Positions 1-8,863 of a DNA stretch of 64,000 bases are shown here, piece after piece. This stretch comes from JAJEAD01 sp964420925 (GTDB taxonomy: Bacteria; Pseudomonadota; Gammaproteobacteria; HK1), in assembly GCA_964420925.1 (NCBI GenBank), contig CAYQVB010000104.1, forward strand, positions 1 to 64,000, in the 5' to 3' direction. The stretch's first letter is position 1. Each line of letters begins with the position of its first letter. The notes under the pieces were generated by a model that saw only the letters and a program-made list of their open reading frames with translations, was not told the origin of the DNA and did no database searches. The translations under genes were made by a program, and so were the position numbers.

Positions 1-2283
1 TGGAGCCTGATCGGGCACGCGATCGAGCGGGTACCCGCCGCCGCACCGCCGCTCGCTCGTGATCTCGTAAAGAGCATCGGCCTGCTCGCCATGTATGGCG
101 ATTCGGTCGGACTGCGACCCAGCCGAGATCTGCTGCACACCGTCTTCAACGAGAGCGACCCCGACAGCGTGGACGATGCGACCGCTCTGCTGGAACGCAA
201 ATCCATCATAGTCTACCGGCGCCACCGCAAGGCTTTTGGGCTGTGGGAAGGTTCCGATATCGATCTGGAGGCGGCCTTCGAGGCGGCACGCGGGCAGCAC
301 AGCGGCGAGCCTCTGCACCAGCGCTTGTTACGGGCCGGCCGACCACGGCCGCTGGTGGCTCGGGCGCACTACATTAAGACCGGTACGTTGCGCTTCTTCG
401 AGCCACGCATGGCGACGTGCGCCGCGGATTCGGTGGAGAGCGCTCTCACCGAGTCATCCCGTGCCGACGGATTCGTGCTCTTCCTGGTCGACGCTTCGCT
501 CGACACCACGACCCGCGATGAACGGGCGCGTGCACTCAGCCGTACCCTCAGCACCATGAGGCCGGTGCTGGTAGCGGCACCGCACACCGCCGCGCGGCTC
601 GGCGAGGAGCTGGACGAGCTCGAATGCTGGCAATGGGTGCGAGAGAACCTTCCCGAGCTGGAGGGAGACCCGGTGGCGCGGCAGGAAGTTGTGGCACGCA
701 CCGCGGACGCTCGCAGCCGTTTCGAACGTGCCGCGGGCCGCACCCTCGGCCTGCTCGGCCACGTACTCGACCCCGGGGCTTCGGTGTGGTTCTTTCAGGG
801 TGAAAAGTGTTCTCCCGATCCAAAGCATCCGCGCGAGCTGCAGGACCTGCTCTCGAAGATCTGCGATGAGACGTACCAGGAAGCCCCTCCGCTACGCAAC
901 GAACTGCTGAACCGCGCAGACCTGTCGAGCGCCGCCGCACGGGCGCGTCGTAACCTGCTGGAGCGCATGGTCTTCGACAGCCACCGCGAACACCTCGGGA
1001 TCGAAGGCTTCCCGCCCGAGTACGGCATGTACCAGGCCCTGCTCGTCGAGGGCGGATTCCATGGCAAATCCTGCGACGGCGCTTTCCGGCTGCACGCGCC
1101 GGCCAGCCGAGGTCGGTCACCCTGGAAGCCGGTGTGGCGAGAAATCGAACGCTTTCTCGCCGGGGCGAGAGAGCGCCAGCGTCCGCTCACCGAGCTGATG
1201 GAATCGCTCACCGCTCCCCCCTTCGGGCTCCGGGAAGGACCTCTGCCGGTACTGATAACCGCCGTGCTTCAGATCAAGGGGGAGGAGTTGGCACTCTACG
1301 AAGATGGACTCTTCGTCCCGGATGTCGGCATAGAGACCCTGGAGCGACTGGTGCGCCGGCCTCACACCTTTGCGTTGCGGTGCTATCGGCTCAACGCACG
1401 TGAGCGCCGGGTGATTGAGGCCCTCGGCGACTTGGCGCGGAAGACGATGCGCTCCGGCAGCGAGCAGTCGAAGGAGCATACCGCCGGCTTGATCGAGATA
1501 GTCAGGCAGCTCGTACGCTTGGCCGAAACACTGCCGCCCTACGCGCGGTCCACGCAGCGCCTCTCCACACGCACGCGCGCGGTGCGAGACCTGCTGCGCA
1601 CCGCAACGGACCCCCGCTCCCTGCTGCTCGAGGACCTGCCGCAGGCATTGAACGTGGGCGTCGATGTCGCCGATGGCCCGTCCCTCCTTGCACGCCGCTT
1701 GTGCGAAAGCATACGAGACCTGACGCGCGCCTTCCCCAACCTGCTCGATGCGGTGGAAGAGCAGGTGCGCGAAGCGTTCGGCATGCAGGCGCGGGGCCGA
1801 GAAGTGCGAGAGGCATTGCGCCATCGGGCCTTGCCCCTGGTGGAGCACGCCGGTAACCCAAAACTGCGCACATTCCTGCAAGAGGCGGCGCAAGCGCACG
1901 GGTCGAGCAGGCACGATTGGCGCGAAGGGCTCGCCCGCGCCGCTCTGGGCGGCAAACCTCCGACTCACTGGCGCGACGAGGACGCAGATGCTTTCGCATC
2001 GCAGTTGCGGGTGCTGGCGGCGGAGTGCGACGCTCTGAGCGAGCTGGTCGCCGCGGCGGGTGGCGATGCAGCGGCAACCGTGGCGAGCATCGGTCTGTTG
2101 GAGCCCGGGACGAGTGAACGCCGCGCGGTGGTCGCTGTCTCCAGGGAAGAACGGGCGCCCGTAGCGGAACTTATGCGGAAACTGCAACTTGCGGCGAAGC
2201 GCAGCGGGCTGGATCCCCGCTCACAGTTGATGGCGCTGGCTCTGGCGGCACGAGACTTGCTGCCGGCAAGCGGCGAAACTTAA
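1..2283 (+). CDS. C-terminal part of a large defence-island-type protein (5' end outside window)
   Basis: The frame is open from the first base to the TAA at 2281, so this is at least 760 residues of a longer protein; the ATG at 91 lies inside it. No Walker A motif is visible here; any nucleotide-binding part would be upstream. Recognisable blocks are a helical stretch ending in GFPPEYGMYQALL (1009-1050), a GRSPWKPVWREIERFL block (about 1108-1155), PPFGLREGPLPVLITAVL, and ALYEDGLFVPDV followed by ERLVRRP (1290-1360). From memory this pattern resembles the C-terminal halves of very large ATPases of BREX (BrxC/PglY-like) and DNA-sulfur-modification islands, but I cannot prove it. It is followed after 26 bp by a PAPS-reductase-like gene, which supports an island role. 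The last 200 residues are helix-rich and Arg/Ala-rich. Confidence 0.6.
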   Translation, partial: WSLIGHAIERVPAAAPPLARDLVKSIGLLAMYGDSVGLRPSRDLLHTVFNESDPDSVDDATALLERKSIIVYRRHRKAFGLWEGSDIDLEAAFEAARGQHSGEPLHQRLLRAGRPRPLVARAHYIKTGTLRFFEPRMATCAADSVESALTESSRADGFVLFLVDASLDTTTRDERARALSRTLSTMRPVLVAAPHTAARLGEELDELECWQWVRENLPELEGDPVARQEVVARTADARSRFERAAGRTLGLLGHVLDPGASVWFFQGEKCSPDPKHPRELQDLLSKICDETYQEAPPLRNELLNRADLSSAAARARRNLLERMVFDSHREHLGIEGFPPEYGMYQALLVEGGFHGKSCDGAFRLHAPASRGRSPWKPVWREIERFLAGARERQRPLTELMESLTAPPFGLREGPLPVLITAVLQIKGEELALYEDGLFVPDVGIETLERLVRRPHTFALRCYRLNARERRVIEALGDLARKTMRSGSEQSKEHTAGLIEIVRQLVRLAETLPPYARSTQRLSTRTRAVRDLLRTATDPRSLLLEDLPQALNVGVDVADGPSLLARRLCESIRDLTRAFPNLLDAVEEQVREAFGMQARGREVREALRHRALPLVEHAGNPKLRTFLQEAAQAHGSSRHDWREGLARAALGGKPPTHWRDEDADAFASQLRVLAAECDALSELVAAAGGDAAATVASIGLLEPGTSERRAVVAVSREERAPVAELMRKLQLAAKRSGLDPRSQLMALALAARDLLPASGET

Positions 2284-2309
2284 TCTGCCGAGGTGCAACA
2301 CGCAGCGGA

Positions 2310-3122
2310 ATGAACGCCACCAGGCCACGTCACGTCGTCATGCTCTCCGGCGGTAAGGACAGCACCGCCCTCGCCCTCTACCTGCGCGATCGGCACCCAG
2401 AGCGCCGCTTCGAGTACGTATTCTGCGATACCCACAAAGAGCTGCCGGAGACCTACGAGTACCTGACCCGCATCGAAGCGTACCTGGGCCAGCCCATCGA
2501 ACGGCTTGCCTCGCACCACGCCGAGCGCGGCTTCGATCACTACCTGAAGCTCTACGGTGACTACCTGCCCTCCCCCAAGCAGCGCTGGTGCACCCGCCTG
2601 CTGAAAATTGAACCGTTCGAGCGCCATGTCGGCGACGACCCAACACTTCTCTATGTTGGCTTGCGCGCCGACGAACGGCGCAGCGGGTACATTTCGACCA
2701 AGAACAACATCCAGGCGGTCTTTCCGTTCAAGGAAGACGGAATCGACAAGCCAGGAGTCATGCGCATTCTCGAGGAGAGCGGGGTCGGTCTGCCGAGCTA
2801 CTACGAGTGGCGCTCACGTTCCGGCTGCTACTTCTGCTTCTTCCAGCAAAAGGCCGAGTGGGTACGTCTGCGCGAGCGTCACCCGGAACTCTTCGAACTC
2901 GCCAAGGGCTACGAGAAGGTTGAGCAAGGCTACACCTGGATACGGGATGAGAGCTTGACCGATCTCGAACGGACGGAACGTCGTGAACAAATCCTGCGAC
3001 GGGAACGCGAGCGGCGCGAGCGCCTAGCCGCCCGCAGACGACCACGAAACCTCGCGCAAGCCTTTGGTTTTTCAGAACTGGACGACGACGGGGAGGACGG
3101 GTGCCTGGTCTGTCACCTGTGA
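2310..3122 (+). CDS. PAPS-reductase-family ATP pyrophosphatase (DndC/SspD/BREX-4 type)
   Basis: This 270-residue protein has the PP-loop SGGKDST at residues 13-19 and a GLRADE motif at 118-123, both typical of the adenylating PAPS reductase/ATP pyrophosphatase fold. Six cysteines stand out: C39, C94, the C173-x2-C176 pair in SGCYFCFF, and a C-terminal C265-x2-C268 three residues from the end. Several could bind an Fe-S cluster, as in DndC. Assimilatory CysH normally ends in an ECG-type motif, which is absent. The long charged helix at 215-245 and location beside a cysteine desulfurase point to DNA or RNA sulfur chemistry, or a related defence role, rather than sulfate assimilation; that is inference. 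It ends with a GTGA overlap into the desulfurase gene, so the two are translationally coupled. Confidence 0.85.
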   Translation: MNATRPRHVVMLSGGKDSTALALYLRDRHPERRFEYVFCDTHKELPETYEYLTRIEAYLGQPIERLASHHAERGFDHYLKLYGDYLPSPKQRWCTRLLKIEPFERHVGDDPTLLYVGLRADERRSGYISTKNNIQAVFPFKEDGIDKPGVMRILEESGVGLPSYYEWRSRSGCYFCFFQQKAEWVRLRERHPELFELAKGYEKVEQGYTWIRDESLTDLERTERREQILRRERERRERLAARRRPRNLAQAFGFSELDDDGEDGCLVCHL

Positions 3123-4600
3123 GCGACCCCGCACTCGAATGGCCCGACTCGCCGGCCGGCACCGCGCGGGACGGTCAGACACCCTTGCCGCAGGTCTACC
3201 TCGATTACGCAGCCTCCACTCCCTGCGACCCCGCTGTCGCCGCTCTGATGAGGCGCATCGCGGTCCACGACTTCGCCAATCCTTCCAGTTCCCATCGGGC
3301 CGGACAGCGCGCAACCCAGTACATTGAAACGGCGCGCGAACAGGTCGCTGCGGCCATCAACGCCCTGCCGGAGGAAATCGTCTTTACGAGCGGCGCCACC
3401 GAGAGCAACAACCTCGCCATCCTGGGCGTTGCCGCCGAGGCCCAAGAACGCGGCAACCCCCGCCGACGCATCGTCACCCTCGGCATCGAGCACCCCTCGG
3501 TACTCGGCCCCTGCCAACACCTGAGCAAGCGCGGCTTCCCACTCGCCATCGCCCCTGTGCGCGGCGATGGATTGGTTGACCTCGATGCCCTTGCTGCGAC
3601 GCTCGGCGATGACACTCTGCTGCTGTCCATCCAGGCTGCCAACAACGAGATCGGCACCATCCAACCCCTCGCCGCCGCAACTCGCATCGCTCATGATCGT
3701 GGCGCCTTGGTGCACAGCGACGCGACCCAGGCCCTCGGCAAGATCCCCTTCGACGTTGAATTCCTTGGTCTCGACTTCGCCTCCTTCAGCGCCCACAAGT
3801 GCTATGGCCCGAAAGGTGTAGGCGCCTTGTGGGTGTGCGGCAGCCCCGCTCGCTCACCCATTGCTCCCCTCTTCTTTGGAGGTGGGCATGAACGCAACCT
3901 GCGCCCCGGGACATCCGACACCTCGGCCATCGCCGGCTTCGGCGAGGCCGCTCGACTCGCTGCCGAACGCCTCTCCGAAGACGCCCGACGAATAGCCACG
4001 CTCCGCGATTACTTCGAGGCTCTGGTCCAACGCCAAGTTGAGAACGTAACCCTGAACGGAGCTCTCGACTACCGCCTGCCGGGCTCTAGTTCCCTGACTT
4101 TCGAGGGCATCGACGCCGAGGCGCTGATTGCGCGCATCCCCGAACTGGCTCTGTCCACCGCATCCGCCTGCCATTCCGGCACCCCAGAGCCGTCACATGT
4201 CCTGCGTGCGATCGGTCTCAGCGCCGAGCGAGCCTATGCCACCTTGCGCGTTGCGCTCGGGCGTACTACCGCCCACGCCGATGTAGAGTATTCCGCATGC
4301 CGCGTCGGCGAGAGTGCACGTATGTTGAGAGCGACCGGGGGGGAAGACGATCGTCTTCTCATACCGGCTCGACGCACTGCGGGAGCTGCACCGCCGGATC
4401 ACGCAGCGATCGGGGAAGGAAACGGCGGCGCTGTTGGTCGGGGAGACGGACAGCGTGGAGCGGGAGCGCGCCATGACCCGCTTTCGCAGCGATGGCACTC
4501 AAGCGCTTGCGCTACCCGCATCGAAGCGCACGCAAGGCTCCAGTTGGATCGTTCGTCAGCATCCAGTCTTCCCTTCGCGAGCGGGGATCCGGATAGGTAA
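3119..4600 (+). CDS. cysteine desulfurase (IscS/NifS/DndA fold) with a foreign C-terminal tail
   Basis: A class V PLP enzyme that would release sulfur from cysteine as a persulfide. I chose the GTG at 3119 because it overlaps the preceding TGA as GTGA; a GTG at 3101 is also in frame. Counting from 3119: LDYAAST near residue 28, ATESNN at 93-98, H125 in IEHPSV, D201 and Q204, PLP lysine K227 in SFSAHK, and the persulfide cysteine C351 in STASACHSG. Homology to the family stops near residue 405, about its normal length. The remaining 88 residues are read out of frame through a helicase remnant and look like junk. The enzyme core is complete. It probably supplies sulfur to the neighbouring PAPS-reductase-like protein, as DndA/IscS does for DndC and SspA for SspD. 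Confidence 0.9.
   Translation: MSDPALEWPDSPAGTARDGQTPLPQVYLDYAASTPCDPAVAALMRRIAVHDFANPSSSHRAGQRATQYIETAREQVAAAINALPEEIVFTSGATESNNLAILGVAAEAQERGNPRRRIVTLGIEHPSVLGPCQHLSKRGFPLAIAPVRGDGLVDLDALAATLGDDTLLLSIQAANNEIGTIQPLAAATRIAHDRGALVHSDATQALGKIPFDVEFLGLDFASFSAHKCYGPKGVGALWVCGSPARSPIAPLFFGGGHERNLRPGTSDTSAIAGFGEAARLAAERLSEDARRIATLRDYFEALVQRQVENVTLNGALDYRLPGSSSLTFEGIDAEALIARIPELALSTASACHSGTPEPSHVLRAIGLSAERAYATLRVALGRTTAHADVEYSACRVGESARMLRATGGEDDRLLIPARRTAGAAPPDHAAIGEGNGGAVGRGDGQRGAGARHDPLSQRWHSSACATRIEAHARLQLDRSSASSLPFASGDPDR
4329..4520 (+). pseudogene. remnant of a superfamily II (SNF2/DEAD-type) helicase C-terminal domain
   Basis: In the frame starting at 4323 the DNA encodes KTIVFSYRLDALRELHRRI, then AALLVGETDSVERERAMTRF, which reads like the RecA-2 lobe of an SF2 helicase (motif IV-like VFSYRL, then the ERE-RF block before motif V). 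A stop codon precedes it at 4326-4328, and after about 4511 the similarity is lost. The N-terminal helicase half and the rest of the C-terminus are absent. It lies inside the aberrant tail of the desulfurase gene in another frame, so a large internal deletion probably removed most of a helicase gene between the desulfurase and the Schlafen gene. The family assignment rests on motif reading only. Confidence 0.6.
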
Positions 4601-4605
4601 GAGCA

Positions 4606-6162
4606 ATGCCCATCGACGCGCCACGCCTCTGGGAGCAGATTCAGCTCGGTGAGGACAGCGAACTGGAGCTTGAGGAGGTTCAGTTTTGTGGCGACCAGGT
4701 TTCCACTCCCCGACGTGACAACCTTGCCGATGAGCTTGCCGCCTTCGCGAACGCTGCCGGCGGTCGACTCGTACTGGGAGTATCGGACGACCGAGAGCCG
4801 CAATCGCTCGATCCGGTGCAACTGGACGCGCTGGCGAACTTCGTGAGCGAGGTCTGCTCGGACAGCATCAAGCCGCCGCTCGACTTCAGCATCCACCGGG
4901 TACCGACACCAGGGCCAGCCCTCGGCGGCGTGTTGCTCGTGGAGATACCGGCAGGTAACACCGTGCACAGCTCACCCGGCGGTTGCTTCCGGCGCCGGGG
5001 AGATACGAAGCGCCGGATGCTGCCGCCCGAGATTCGGCGCCTGTTGCAGTCGCGAGGACAGTCAGACACCGCGGACACCGACACCCAGGTGGTCCGCAAT
5101 ACCGGAATCAACACGTTGCGTCCGGAGCATTGGCGGCAATACGCGAGCTCACGCGTTGATGAATCCGCCGATATTGCTCTCTCGAAGCTCAAGTTCCTCA
5201 GAAGCGACCGACAGGGGACGCTGCGGGCCACGATCGGGGGTGTGTTGCTCGCCGCCGAGGACCCACGGGAGTGGCTGTCGAATGCATGCATCCAGGCGGT
5301 GCGCTACGACGGCGACCGGATGGACGGCAACCGGCAGCTCGACGCCCAGGACATCACCGGCCCGCTGGACCGGCAGATTCGCGATGCGATGCGCTTCGTG
5401 ATCCGCAATCGGCGGGTCGCGGCCCGGAAGGATCCGGAACGCACCGACGTGCCGCAGGTCAGCGAGCGTGCCGTGTTCGAGGCGATCGTGAACGCGGTGG
5501 TTCATCGCAACTACGCAATCCGGGGGTTGCGAATACGCCTGTTCATGTTCGACGGGCGCCTGGAGCTTTACTCCCCCGGAGGGCTGTGCAACTCCATAAC
5601 GACTGAGGACTTGCGCACCAGCCAGTTCACGCGCAACGAGCTCCTGGCGTCACGGCTCGGGCAGTGTCCGGTCGGTGAGGTACCCGGTGCGGGAGGGCGC
5701 CGGTACTTCATCGAACGGCGTGGCGAAGGCATCGCGGTGATCGAGGACGAGACCTTCTCGCTCGCGGGCAGGAAACCCACCTTCGAGTTGATCGGCGAAC
5801 GGGAGCTGAAGCTCGTCCTGCCCGCGGCGAGCCCTCCCCTCCCCGACGGCATTGCGGCGCGCATCGCGGTCCGGAACAGCCACACGGGCGCACCCCTGCC
5901 GGGCGTCCACGTGCTGATGATCTATCCGAACAAGACCTACCGCGAAGCGCGGACCGATCGGTGGAAGCATGGACCAGCGTGGATCAATCGGACAGGCGTG
6001 GTGCACAATTCGAGCGGTGGACGTGAGGACTTGATGCCGCCCGTCCGAAATTTGCGGATGGGGGGTGACCTGCGCCGCGGCACGCTCGCCGGGCGCGCGA
6101 CTGCGGTGAGATGCCTGCCTTCGCGGCTCCCCGCGCAATCCTTAGGTTCGAGCATGAGGTAA
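4606..6162 (+). CDS. Schlafen AlbA_2 domain protein with C-terminal GHKL-like domain; C-terminus replaced
   Basis: The N-terminal 135 residues look like the AlbA_2 (divergent AAA_4/Schlafen) domain: ELAAFANAAGGRLVLGVSD at 45-65 and the SSPGGCFRRRGDTKRRM stretch near 125-140. Residues about 283-345 match HATPase_c_4: SERAVFEAIVNAVVHRNY followed by LELYSPGGL. Such proteins act as regulators or defence components. Near residue 450 (about position 5955, after MIYPNKTYREARTD) the plausible protein ends and the last 70 residues become low-complexity Arg/Pro-rich sequence, so the true C-terminus appears to have been lost by a rearrangement. The start at 4606 lies 6 bp after the preceding stop. It probably belonged to the same island operon as the upstream genes. 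Confidence 0.75.
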   Translation: MPIDAPRLWEQIQLGEDSELELEEVQFCGDQVSTPRRDNLADELAAFANAAGGRLVLGVSDDREPQSLDPVQLDALANFVSEVCSDSIKPPLDFSIHRVPTPGPALGGVLLVEIPAGNTVHSSPGGCFRRRGDTKRRMLPPEIRRLLQSRGQSDTADTDTQVVRNTGINTLRPEHWRQYASSRVDESADIALSKLKFLRSDRQGTLRATIGGVLLAAEDPREWLSNACIQAVRYDGDRMDGNRQLDAQDITGPLDRQIRDAMRFVIRNRRVAARKDPERTDVPQVSERAVFEAIVNAVVHRNYAIRGLRIRLFMFDGRLELYSPGGLCNSITTEDLRTSQFTRNELLASRLGQCPVGEVPGAGGRRYFIERRGEGIAVIEDETFSLAGRKPTFELIGERELKLVLPAASPPLPDGIAARIAVRNSHTGAPLPGVHVLMIYPNKTYREARTDRWKHGPAWINRTGVVHNSSGGREDLMPPVRNLRMGGDLRRGTLAGRATAVRCLPSRLPAQSLGSSMR

Positions 6163-6175
6163 AGAGGAGAACAAC

Positions 6176-7714
6176 ATGACGACTCGCAGAGAGTTCCTGA
6201 AGACTTCCGCCGCAGCGGCGGTGGCGGGCGGCCTCCTGCCGTACGCCGCCCGCGCGCCGGCGGCAATCAAGGACGGCGGCACCTTGACCGTCGCCCTGTT
6301 CGCCGATCCGCGCACGTTGGATCCGCACCTCACGGGCAATCTGCAGGGCCGGGCCACGACCCAGGCCATCCACGACACGTTGCTCGACATCGACGCGAAC
6401 GGCCGGCTGGCCCCGGGGCTGGTCGAATCCTGGGAGTGGAAGGACGAGCGCACCGTGGTGCTCACCACCCGTACGGGGGTCAAGTTTCGCGACGGCACGG
6501 ACTTCGACGCCGAAGCGGTGCGCTACAACCTGGAGCGGATCCGCAACCCCGACACCGGCTCCATTCGCGGCGGCGAGATCAGTGTGCTCGACACCATCGA
6601 GGTGATGGACGCGAAGACGCTCAAGCTCCGCCTGAAGCAGCCTTTCGCCGCGTTCCTGTTTCCGCTGGTCGACGTTGCCGGCTGCGTCGCATCTCCGACC
6701 GCGCTCGAGCGGTGGGGTCAGGAGTACGGTCTGCATGCGGCGGGGACCGGCCCGTTCAAGGTCGCCGAGTACCTCAAGGACGCGCACACGATACTGGAGC
6801 GCAACGGGGACTACTGGAGTGCGGGCAAGCCGCATCTCGACCGCCTCGTGCTCCGGCCCATCCCGGTCGACAGCACCCGTCTCGCCGAGCTTCGCTCCGG
6901 CGGAGTGCAGCTTGCCGAATCGCTGCCGCTGCAGGACATCCCACGGCTGCGGGAGGGCGATGAGATCGTCGTCTCGGAGAAGGTCGGATTTCGCTGGGAA
7001 TGGTTCGGATTCAACGTGCGCGACGCATACGCCGGGCGCAGCCAGAAGTTGCGTCAGGCATTCCAGTGGGCAATCGACCGCGAAGCGCTGCACCACGTGG
7101 CCTACTTCGGGACCGGTTCGATTGGCTACGACGGCATCCTGCCCGGCAGTCCCTTCCATGATCCGGACTACCGGCCCTTCGAGCGCGATCTCGACAAGGC
7201 CAAGCGACTGATCGACGAATCCGGTCTGGATCGGCCCATCGAGCTACTCGCGCCGATCACGCCCGATCCGGTCAAGCAGCGCGCCACGCAGATCTTCCAG
7301 GCGAACGCGGCCGAGATTGGAGTGACGGTGAACACCGAGGGCATCGACGCGGGCGGTTACTGGGCGGCCATGCGGAAGGGAACGATGCAGCTCGTGCTCG
7401 AGGGCTGGTGGGGTTATCGGCCCGATCCGGATCAGTACCTCTACATCATGCTCCATTCGACCGGCCGGCAGGCCAAGCGGATGGGGTACAGCAATCCGAA
7501 AATGGACGGGCTGATGGACGCACAGCGTTCGGCCGGGGATCTGGATGAACGGCGCCGCATGTTCCGCGAGATTTCGGACCTGATGAACGAGGACGCAGTG
7601 TACGTTCCGTATCACTACGGCTCGGACTTCAAGGGCCTTCTGCCGAACGTGAAGGGCTTCGTTCACGCCCAGGACTCGATCATCAACTACCGGGACCTGT
7701 ACCTGGAAGTCTGA
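6176..7714 (+). CDS. dipeptide/oligopeptide-type ABC transporter solute-binding protein (Tat-exported)
   Basis: A 512-residue SBP_bac_5 family protein. The N-terminus MTTRREFLKTSAAAAVAGG carries a twin-arginine motif (R4-R5) and hydrophobic segment, so it should be exported folded. Family features include the NGRLAPGLVESWEWKDERTV block near residues 75-95, the VKFRDGTDFDAEAVRYNLER block, and RQAFQWAIDREALHHVAY near 290. An AGGAG ribosome site lies 9 bp before the ATG. It precedes the two permease genes of the same system, with the two ATPase genes convergent beyond them. The ligand cannot be told from sequence; peptides, opines, glutathione and nickel complexes are all bound by relatives. Confidence 0.9.
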   Translation: MTTRREFLKTSAAAAVAGGLLPYAARAPAAIKDGGTLTVALFADPRTLDPHLTGNLQGRATTQAIHDTLLDIDANGRLAPGLVESWEWKDERTVVLTTRTGVKFRDGTDFDAEAVRYNLERIRNPDTGSIRGGEISVLDTIEVMDAKTLKLRLKQPFAAFLFPLVDVAGCVASPTALERWGQEYGLHAAGTGPFKVAEYLKDAHTILERNGDYWSAGKPHLDRLVLRPIPVDSTRLAELRSGGVQLAESLPLQDIPRLREGDEIVVSEKVGFRWEWFGFNVRDAYAGRSQKLRQAFQWAIDREALHHVAYFGTGSIGYDGILPGSPFHDPDYRPFERDLDKAKRLIDESGLDRPIELLAPITPDPVKQRATQIFQANAAEIGVTVNTEGIDAGGYWAAMRKGTMQLVLEGWWGYRPDPDQYLYIMLHSTGRQAKRMGYSNPKMDGLMDAQRSAGDLDERRRMFREISDLMNEDAVYVPYHYGSDFKGLLPNVKGFVHAQDSIINYRDLYLEV

Positions 7715-7890
7715 GCCGCCTGCGACAGCTCGCATACCCTCCCGCCGCGTGCGCGTGATCCCTCCTCCGGGAATCGGGGGAGGGGCCGGGAGGGGACAGG
7801 CAACCGGCCCGCTCGAAGTCGAATGCTCTCGGGTACATTCGCGGGCGGGCCGAGCGCTCCGGCGGCGCGCCGGCGCACGAGGACGGCGGG

Positions 7891-8844
7891 GTGATTCAGT
7901 ACACGATTCGACGCCTGCTCGCGACGATCCCCGTCCTGTTCCTGACCTCGGTCATCGTCTTCCTGCTGATGCGGCTCCTCCCCAGCGACCCGATCGAGCT
8001 GCTGGTCGAGCGCGCGTTCACGGAGGTCCCCGACGAGGTCATCGAGAAGCTGCGCGCCAAGCACGGGCTCGACCGGCCGCTCTACACGCAGTACTTCATC
8101 TGGCTCGGCAATCTCCTCACGGGCGAGCTTGGCTGGTCGTATCTGAACAATCAGCCGGTGTGGGACATCATCCGTCCCCGCATCCTGCCCACCGTGCAGA
8201 TCGGGCTCCTCGGGCTGGGATTCGCAACGGTGGTGGCGATCCCGGTCGGGGTGTTCGCGGCGATGAACCCTCGCTCGTGGAAGGACTGGATCAGCACCGC
8301 GGGCGCCCTGATCGGCGCCGCGATGCCGTACTTCCTGACCGGCGGCCTGCTCATCTACGTGGTCGCTCTCCGCCTGCGATGGCTGCCGGCCTCCGGGTAT
8401 GTGCCGCTGCTCGACGATCCGATCGCGAGCCTACGCAGCTCCATCCTGCCCGCGCTGACTCTCAGCTTCGTTCTCGCCGCGGTCATCATGCGTCAAACCC
8501 GGTCGAGCTTCGTCGAGATTCTCCAGCACCCCTATATCCGCACCGCCCGGGCGAAGGGGCTGGCGATGCGCGCGGTCATCGTGGCCCACGCGTTCAAGAA
8601 CGCGATCCTGCCCGTGGTGACCGTGCTCGGGATCGAGCTCGGCAGCGTGTTCAGCGGCGCGATCATCACCGAGACCATATTCGCGGTACCGGGGATCGGG
8701 CGCCTGCTGGTCGATTCCATCCTCGCGCGCGACTACTCCACCATTCAGGCGGTGGTGCTGTTCATCACGTTTGCGGTGGTGGTCGCCAACCTGATCGTGG
8801 ATCTCGTCTACGGATGGCTGGATCCGCGGATCCACCGATCGTGA
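7891..8844 (+). CDS. ABC transporter permease, DppB/OppB type
   Basis: A 317-residue inner-membrane permease of the BPD_transp_1 family. It starts at GTG 7891 with MIQYTIRRLLATIPVLFLTS, the usual first transmembrane helix. The hallmark N-terminal stretch with KHGLDRPLYTQYFIWLGNLL follows near residues 55-75, and the EAA loop RTARAKGLAMRAVIVAHAFK is at about 215-235. It ends with the typical DLVYGWLDPRI. It is 176 bp downstream of the solute-binding protein and 19 bp upstream of the DppC-type partner. Confidence 0.92.
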   Translation: MIQYTIRRLLATIPVLFLTSVIVFLLMRLLPSDPIELLVERAFTEVPDEVIEKLRAKHGLDRPLYTQYFIWLGNLLTGELGWSYLNNQPVWDIIRPRILPTVQIGLLGLGFATVVAIPVGVFAAMNPRSWKDWISTAGALIGAAMPYFLTGGLLIYVVALRLRWLPASGYVPLLDDPIASLRSSILPALTLSFVLAAVIMRQTRSSFVEILQHPYIRTARAKGLAMRAVIVAHAFKNAILPVVTVLGIELGSVFSGAIITETIFAVPGIGRLLVDSILARDYSTIQAVVLFITFAVVVANLIVDLVYGWLDPRIHRS

Positions 8845-8863
8845 TCCGCAGGAGGCGACCGGC

